A stretch of DNA of 64,000 bases from the NCBI RefSeq assembly GCF_000764305.2, contig NW_025934787.1, positions 62,001 through 126,000 on the forward strand, given 5' to 3'. The notes under the pieces are model-generated. The model saw only the letters and a program-made list of their open reading frames with translations, did not search any database and had not been told where the DNA came from. The position numbers were made by a program, and so were the translations under genes. This stretch comes from Hyalella azteca (taxonomy: Eukaryota; Arthropoda; Malacostraca; Amphipoda; Hyalellidae). Shown here one piece after another: positions 21,101-30,100 of the stretch (position 1 is its first letter; each line of letters begins with the position of its first letter).

Positions 21101-24100
21101 ATATATAAGGCAATATTTAATACACATAATGAGACGTTATAATTGCCCAACAGAGCACCGCAACGGTTGGCTCATCAAGACTCCTACGAAGTCCTTCGCT
21201 GTGTACGCCGCCACCGCCACCGAGAAGACCGAGTGGATGGCACACATCAACAAGTGTGTGCAGGACCTGCTCAACAAAAGTGAGTGGCACACATCAACAA
21301 GTGTGTGCAGGACCTCCTCAACAAAAGTGAGTGGCACACATCAACAAGTGTGTGCAGGACCTCCTCAACAAAAGTGAGTGGCACACATCAACAAGTGTGT
21401 ACAGGACCTGCTCAACAAAAGTGAGTGGCACACATCAACAAGTGTGTACAGGACCTGCTCAACAAAAGTGAGTGGCACACATCAACAAGCGTTGAATTGT
21501 GCTGACTCTTCAGTCATCTATATTGGCATATTGTTTGCCAGCTCGTGAACGCAGGAAAGCTTAAAAAAGTATAATAATTGGAATAAAATTATTATTTAAT
21601 ATTATTTTATTATAATTATTGAAATAAAATTATTTCAATAATTGCTAGGATACATAGGCTGAAACTCAATTTTTTTGCGCTGTGACGTTACAAATAGATG
21701 TATGTAGGTATTTCTTAGGTCCATAAGAAAGTTATTATTATATTCATAACATCATTTCCTACACAAAATTTTTAGTCAATTAGTTACCTTTAATTAAAGA
21801 AAGGTTCTTCCAGCTCCTTTGTTGGTGTTGTGCTGTAACACAGTGTGATGTGCTGTAACACAGTGTGATGTGCAGTAATGTAGTGTGATGTTGTTGATGT
21901 TGCAGGTGGCAAGAAGGCCGCTGACACTCACGCTGCCGTCTGGGTCCCTGACGACGCTGCCACCACATGTCAGCACTGTCAGCGCGTCCAGTTCAACGTC
22001 ATCCAGCGCCGCCACCACTGCCGTGCGTATCTCAGCGTCCAGAAGCCTCAATAATACGCATATTTTTATTAGTTATGTTTAGCATAACATATCATAGTGA
22101 AGTCGGAGCTGAAGAATTGGCCTGATATGGCCTGTTGCCGGCTCTTGTAATTTTCGTGACTTGTTCACAGGAGATCTTAATACAGGTCCTTCGAAGTTTT
22201 AACTTCTGACTAAAATATTAGGCAATGGTTTCTGTTTTGCATGATATTTTTAACTTGAATCTTGTTAAATGAACGATGTATCTAAATAAAGTTTGGTGAT
22301 CACTGGTTGCTTGTGGATGCTGTAATCCATGCACCGTAACCCTGGTTGTGATAACCCTGGTTGTGTACAGGGAAGTGTGGTCGTGTGGTGTGTGGTGGTT
22401 GTACTCCACGTACCATAACCCTGGTTGTGTACAGGGAAGTGTGGTCGTGTGGTGTGTGGTGCGTGCAGCAGCAAGAAGATCCTACTGCCGCACCAGAGCA
22501 GCAAGCCGCTGCGCTGCTGCCTCGCCTGCTACGACGAGGTCAGCGCCGCGTCTAAAGCTGGACTCGGCGACAACAGGCCTGCTGGCGGTCAGTTATATTA
22601 CTATTATTTTATTTCTATATAGATACTCATGATAGTTTCCCTTTTAATGCTCACTCTTAACAGTCAATTCTAAATGTTCTTGATCCTCGTAAAGTATAGC
22701 GATCTGATTCATTATTTTACTCCTAAAATATCACTCATGATAGTTCACTCGTATTGTTTACTCTTAAGAGTTCACTCTAAACGTTCTTAATTCTTGCAAT
22801 GTATTGCTGTCAGCTTCATTATTTTACTCTTATAACTTCAGTCCTGATAGTTAACTCGTGGTGCTTTCTCTTAACAGTTCACTCTAAATGTTCTTAATCC
22901 TCGTAAAGTATAGCGATCAGCTTCATTATTTAACTCCTAAAATTTCTCTCTTTTTTACTTCACTCGTAATTCTTTCTCTCAAAAGTTCATTCGTAGTGCT
23001 TACTCTTAACAGTTCACTCTAATTGTTCTTAATCCTCGTAACGTATTGTTATACCGTAGAAGCAAGCGATATCCTCTTGAGTCTTGACTGAAAGTTGACG
23101 GTTAATTCGTCCGCATTGGACGGATTGTGCTCCTATAGTTTTATGCATTCCGTGCCTCTGATAGTCACTCAATCACCATGACTCGTATTATGTAGTCTCA
23201 AGCTTATAATCTTATTCATTTTATTGAAATATTCAGTGCCGTACTCCAGATCTTTTGCTTCAATCTTATGCAGCTAATTATTTAGCTATTCATCTCACGC
23301 TTATTGTCGGACGGCTTTTACGAGTGATTTTCATGCTATGCTTTTTAATCATTCGTTTCATGAATTGTGCTCTAAATTTCATGTATTAATCTTTGCCCTA
23401 AAATTTAATGCTGGTAATGCTATGCTTTAAATTTCATGCTGTAAATCTTATGTTATGAAATTCATTGTTCTTGAAGTTGATTGTGCCGCAGATCGAGGAG
23501 TTCTGTGCACTTTTTTTCCCTAGCTCGTAGTTAAAATCTCGGGCTCCACTGCACATTCGTGTGGCGACCGCAAGCGATAATTGTTCACTATATTATGAGT
23601 CAATGTTTTAGTGGCAGAACTGCGAGAGACTCAGCCTTCTAACTTCAGTTATGCTTCAAATTCATCGTAGCGGACTGAACTCCTTATATTTTGCTCTGGG
23701 TTACTTTTCGCTTGAACATGAACATTATCTTAATGTTTATTATGTTTTTAATTTAATTTCTGCTGCTTGAATTTCTTCGTGCTGGCTTCGTGATGAGTAT
23801 TTAATTTACTGGGGATGCGCATCAGAGTCCACGGAAGACCTCATGGAATTTGACGAGATGATCGACGAGCGTCTCTTGGACTCGTACCTCGACCCTCTGG
23901 AGGAGGACGACAGAATGCTGGGAGACTTCGCCTCCGAGTGCGACGAGGACGAAGAGCTTCACGACGACAAAGACGAGCTTCACGACGGCGATGACGAACA
24001 TGAAACTAAAGAAGCCACCACAAACGAGGCTGTGAAAGACGAGCAAGGTTCCAAGACTGGAAAAAGCGAGTTTCCAGAAGGGAATGTCAAAACTGGAATT

Positions 24101-27100
24101 GAGAACGAGACTCTCCAGAAGACAGACCGAGATGGTCCAGCAGTCGCTGCCGATGAGATTCCGATTGTGGCTTCGAACTCCGAGAAGAAGAAGGAAAGTA
24201 AACACCAAGATGAGAATAAGGAAGTCAACTCGTCAATGTTTTCTAAATTGACGCCAAACTTGAGCGATTTAAACCCAAAACATCTTAAAGTTCCTAAACG
24301 CTTTAAGAAGCTTGGCAAGATGGTCACTCGGTCCCTCGGTTCTGCAGGCCCTTCAAGCAAACCCAAGACAGAAACTGTGCAGGAGAACCAAGAAGAGGTC
24401 AAGCCTGACGAGGAACAAGTTGCTGCCATTGTCGAGGACAGTGATGATGAAGACGTCGACCTGGACCACGAGACGGACGTGAATGACGAAGCATCGCTTA
24501 TTGAGAACTACTACCTGACGAGCTCCTTCGTCAGCTACGCTGCCATGGCCCAGGATAGAGCCCTTGCTGCGAGTGAGGACCCTGCTGGGGGCGAGCAAGT
24601 CGTCCAAGTTGAGGTGCACGATGAGCCGTCGCCTCCACAGCCCCAAGATTCTGTGGCCATCGCGCAGGGTTCTTGGAAGAACCCGGCCACCGTAGCCCTG
24701 CGAAATGCCGACAAGGATGAAAGTAATTCAAACGCTTCAGTTCCGTGCAAGCTCCGTGGGTGCTTCTGATTATTCTTTATTTGAGCCTTTTGCCTCATTC
24801 TACTTATATCGTTAATGATTGGTATGATTTGTGCTGTAATTTATTTACTGTGGATTGATATTGATTCTTCTTGTGCTGCCGTTCATTTTGAACGGGCGAT
24901 TTTTACACTTTGTCATATCGCGTTTTCTTTTGATGATTAAATGTTTATAAATTGCATGAAATTTTGGGGCTTACGTATGACAAAGACCAATTGTGGTTGC
25001 ACCTCCTTTTCTTGTTCGGTGGCGCAGCCGTTGTTCTTAAAGTTTTTTCCCACAACAGAGGAATTTCGGCCATATTGCCTCAATATGTGCTAGCCAGAAG
25101 GCCTACTGGGACATTGAATTTTGATTGAAACCCAGTTGCTGACAAATATTTTCGTTACATCGCTAGTTTCCAATCAAATTGCACTTGAGAGTACATTGTC
25201 AGAGTGACACAACAACAGGCGCACTACCAGCTCTGTTCTTATGTTAGTTCTGACTGGCGTAATTTGATCACAGTGTTCGTTATTCGTGACGTGACGATCC
25301 TGCTGCTAATTCATGACTAAAGCTACCCTCTCCTTGATTATATTCGAGGCTCTGTAGAGAAATGACGGAAACTAATTACGAGCGCAAGGTTGCGACAAGA
25401 TCTTTCAGCTGCCGGTAGCTGAAAATCAATGAAGCTTTTCTGACAATGTAGGCATGAACCGTACGAACAAATGAAAAAAAGTCGGGAAATTGAAGTTTCT
25501 ACAAAAAATTTGCTCGCTATGTTAAATTTCCTATCCTTCTTTGGTTTGCATTCACGTAAATTGTTCACATAGCTTTCGATTTGGACGCCTATTGATTTCA
25601 AATTTTGGAGGCTTACTTTCTTTATCTATGATTGCTGATTGCTCTGCCCAAATTCATTTTGCTCTGCCCATATTACAATTTTTTCATTTTTTTATATTTG
25701 AATTTTTTTCGCGTGTTCATATGTAGAGGTATGTTCAGTTAGTAGGGCTCTTCATTATTTAACTTCTATTGTTTTTATCAGTAATCGATGCTAATTTTTT
25801 TTCAGATTTATAACAGTTTCTGAATTGGAACTGCGAGTTTGTTATCTGATGTGCTCTGAAAATGATGGATCCTACCCACGCTTCGTGCACTAAAACAATA
25901 AACGCGAGATCATCAGAACAATTAGCATTGTGGTTCTAGCTTTTTTGGTGACTTGGCATCATAAATGAAATACCGCATGCAAACTTTTTTACATGATACG
26001 CAAGAGAAAAATTTAGGAGTTGATAGAAGAAAACATTTTTTAATACAAAGTATTGACGTTTCTTTAAAGAGACAAGTTTGGTGCAGTAACGCTGCATAGA
26101 AGCAAGAACTTGAGCGATTCTGTCACTCCACTTTGCCTCGCATTTCTTGGTTAGCGTTTTCCTGTTCCGCAGCGTCAACCATAAACGCAATGCGCGCTAT
26201 ATTCACCTTGCCTGCGGTGAGACACACTCTATAGCTCGTTTTATCCCAGCCCTTTCTGCCATAGTCTCCCATACTTCCCATAACTTTTCTTAACCATTAT
26301 CTTTCATTAGTTTATTAGACTCTCTCTTTCATAAGTGGGCTGCAGTCCTGACATTCGTTACCGAATCTCTCACGCGACGCACGGAAAAATGCAACCGTGC
26401 CACTCCTGCTGCTCGCTCCGAAACGTTCCCTTGAGATTACCTTCATGTCCCACTACAAAATTTTTTTATAAGGAACATGGCAGTTTTATTACCATGTCAT
26501 CTATGTCAGCCGTGTCATCTATGTCACTTGTATCACCATGCCATCTATGCATAGCTCGGTGATCAGGAAAATTTAAATCGGTGCCAGAATTATGCCTTCA
26601 GATTGAAAATTCCGCCTAGAAGAAATTCCTTTATATTTTTCTTGACTGCATGCGATTCCGTGGGCGTTTGTGCGTCTGAGTTTACACTCACGTTTAGACA
26701 CACGTTCTGATCTGTTTAGCGCATTTTCTCATTAATGGAAAAAAGGCGCTATTGTGCTCGCCATGTCCATACGTCTGTCTGTCCGTCTGTCTGTCCGTCT
26801 GTCTGTCCGTCTGTCTGTCCGTCTGTTTGTCCGTCTGTCTGTCCGTCCGTGACTTAACGTTTACGTCGATTTTAAGAAGCGGGCATGCCTGTATCAAAGA
26901 TGTGACATCTATACCTCTAATGCACTGTACTAATCGCAATGAAAACTGATTTATGCATGAGAAAATGCGCTCTCTGTCACTCACTGCATTGAGTACTAAG
27001 TTATATTTTTTAACATTTACATGAATAAATAGGCTTTTTTTCACGTGTCCGTCTCCCCACAGACGCCCGCGACATGGCAGTGAACGACAACTCCAGCGAC

Positions 27101-30100
27101 GACGACTCGGACGACGAAGGAAACCCTGGCGATGATGCCGCGCAGCCTCCCATGCTCACGGTGCGCAGTGTTGATACTTGGGACTATGGTGTTGATACTT
27201 GGAGCTGTGGTGTTGATACTTGGGACTATGGTGTTGATACTTGGAGCTGTGGTGTTGATACTTGATGATACTTGGAGCTGTGGTGTTGATACTTGATGAT
27301 ACATGGAGCTGTGGTGTTGATACTTGGAGCTGTGGTGTTGATACTTGGAGCTGTGGTGTTGATACCTGGAGCTGTAGTGTTGATACTTGTCTGTATCTCC
27401 TTATAGTTATGTTGTGTTCAAAATTTGTTGTAAATGTCATGGTAAAGTTTTTACATATTTTGTATAAATTAATCCTAAATCAGGTTAAACGTCTTTTTTT
27501 CTGGATTGTGAAATATTTTGAGAAATATTCCTTTTTCGTGGTATTCCTTCGACATTCCTGGCTTCCTATCTCCTCACGAGCACAATGTTTCCCCACAAAT
27601 TCGCTGCTTAGTGTTTCTCATCATCTTCAGGAGACAATGTGTTGGTTGTCACTAAATTTGTTAGTTGAAATTCCTACTGCGCAGGTCTTTTTTGAATTTT
27701 TTTGCAGTTGATTGTTTATTGATCGATTCCTCTTTACTGCAAAACCTGCGGCTCGCTTCGAGCTTTGTACCGACTTGTTGTGAGTTTTCGTCCAGCGTTT
27801 TGTGCTTCATTAATTAAAAGGTTTAATGTCTATTTATCATATTTTCTGCTCTCTTTTCGTTATTAAACTCCTGTTCAATTTTTGTCTATTTCTCATTCTA
27901 CTCGTTTCTTTTGGAGTTTAATTCCATGATCTTGCAATCCATTTTGTTAGTGATTATCATGGCACTTCAGAGCGCGACTCCCTTGTATTTTCTGTTGAAA
28001 AATAGCATCTCCTCTATCTTGAGATTCCTTCTCAAGTGTTCCACATTTCCCCTACAGTTCGGAGAAAGTAATGAGGCACAGCGAATTATGGCTGCAATGT
28101 AAGTCTTGGTTTTGTATCGAACTTATTATCTTTCTATTGCGTTGAAGTCTTCTTACCGAACGTTAGTTCCCAGTTCTTCCCTCAGTTGATGTTGATCTTC
28201 TATGTATTGTTTTGGCTTGGGATCATGAGAGAATTAACGAGTGCGTTTGTATGCTCAATAATTGAGTGTTGTGATGCATTTACGTCTGCACCCCTAGACC
28301 AATGAGTTGCTTTATCGTTGTTTTTAGCACATTTTCTCGTTTAAGGAAAAGAAGGCGCTATTGTGCTCGTCATGTCCGTCTGCCCGTCCGTCCGTCTGTC
28401 CGTCCGTCCGTCTGTCCGTCCGTCCGTCCGTCCGTCTGTCCGTCCGTCTGTCTGTCCGTCCGTCCGTCTGTCCCTCTGTCTGTCCGTCCGTCCGTCTGTC
28501 CGTCTGTCTGTCTGTCTGTGACTTCACGTTGCCGAGTATCCATATACTCGGCAACGAGAAAATGCGCTCTCTGTCACTCACTGCAGTGAGTACTGATATA
28601 TTTTTTCTATAACTTTGGTTCACGGTTCACATTAATTTGTTTCATTATTTACTTATTTTTCTTATATTCTCTCGCGTTGAGTCCGCGAGTAAGCATCTGT
28701 GTTGTGTAACATTCTCTGCCCAGTGCTTGCAGCTCATCCGCTCGCGTTACTTTCACTCCCTCCATTTGTTAGCCAGGCACAAGTTTTTGAAATGAAAGTT
28801 TTTACCATGTGTGGATTTTTTGTTTACGTACAACTTGTTTAGGATGATTGTTCTCGTTACTTATTACTGCGCCGCTCCTCACAATTGACTCCGTCATTTG
28901 TTGTCGTAACAAATTATTCAACTTGTTTAGCATGATTGTTCTCGTTACTTATGACTGCGTCGCTCCTCATAATTGACTCCCTCATTAACTATCGTATTCA
29001 AGACTATGGCTACCTTCTCGTACATTGGTGCTTGGAATCGCACAAAAAAAATTTTTCTGACGCCTACGTAACTATCCCATTCAAGAGAAAAAAAATATTT
29101 TGTCGGTATCCTCGTGATATATTTTTGTCCCACTTGCTCCAGGTATTCCCACCCGCCTTCAGTAGACTACCTTTCTGGCAACCACTCACTTACTCAACTT
29201 GACGCACCTGTGCCGTCTTAAATGAAATGAAATCGCGGAGTGAGCAAACTAGCTGAAGGGTGCACAGCTATATGTGGCAGAATTTCTAATACACGTTTTT
29301 TTCAGACTATTGTTTTAAAAAATCAACTTAATTGTAAGTTGGAAAAGTCGTACGTGTTAATAGAACGTCTCTTGTAGCCGCCTGTGTACACTCTTTATGA
29401 AGTCGTTCACTCTGCATTTGACCTTTTTTCGGTTTTCACTGTCAGGGTCTTTATTGTCAGAATCAATTTCGAAACGAAGGTGGGCTGTATTCATTTTTAT
29501 TTCATTTTATTTGCTCGAGGAAATTGGTAAGTTCACAAGCTTGGTGCGGAGACGCAGGTAATAAACTGCAGGCATCGATGGCTCAGAATATCGTTATGCA
29601 TTTGCCTTAAGCGCCAACTGCTAATTTTATAGACACGATAATTACGTGCCGCATTCACAGTCCTATCCATTTTCATTCATGCTGAGTCTGTTCAACTTCA
29701 TCAAGATAAAATACGCTTATTCGGGATGGGAGATGACGCTTTCTCCAGTGATATTCAGACTGTGGGACTTCTTTGCCTCCGGTTGTGAACTACGAACCTA
29801 ACCTTGCCTCTTCTTGCAGACGTTCTTCTAGGGCTGTTAGCTATGAATTTAACTTCAGAATAATACATCGGAATGACATTAGGTGTTGCCTGGGTCCATT
29901 CTGAGAGCTTAACAAACGTTCTTGAATTAGGCATCTAAGCTAGCAATGCCTAGCGCAACGTCTTGTAAAGACAGATCTTTCGTTACGCTTGTTCCGTTTT
30001 CCTCTAAGACTCCTACAAGACCGCGCAAGACCAAGCCTATTGTCTGGTATAGTAATCAATGCCTTACTAATAAAATTGGTCTTAGTTAAACCGAATCGTT

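Noticed and set aside
22371..22400. Upstream acceptor as the true start of Phafin exon 6
   Set aside because: It shifts the frame before the second zinc pair; the acceptor ending at 22434 restores the full FYVE motif.
28302..28623. Pro/Ser/Val- and Arg/Thr/Asp-rich frames
   Set aside because: Translations of the CCGT/CTGT microsatellite core; the same occurs at 26.7-27.0 kb.
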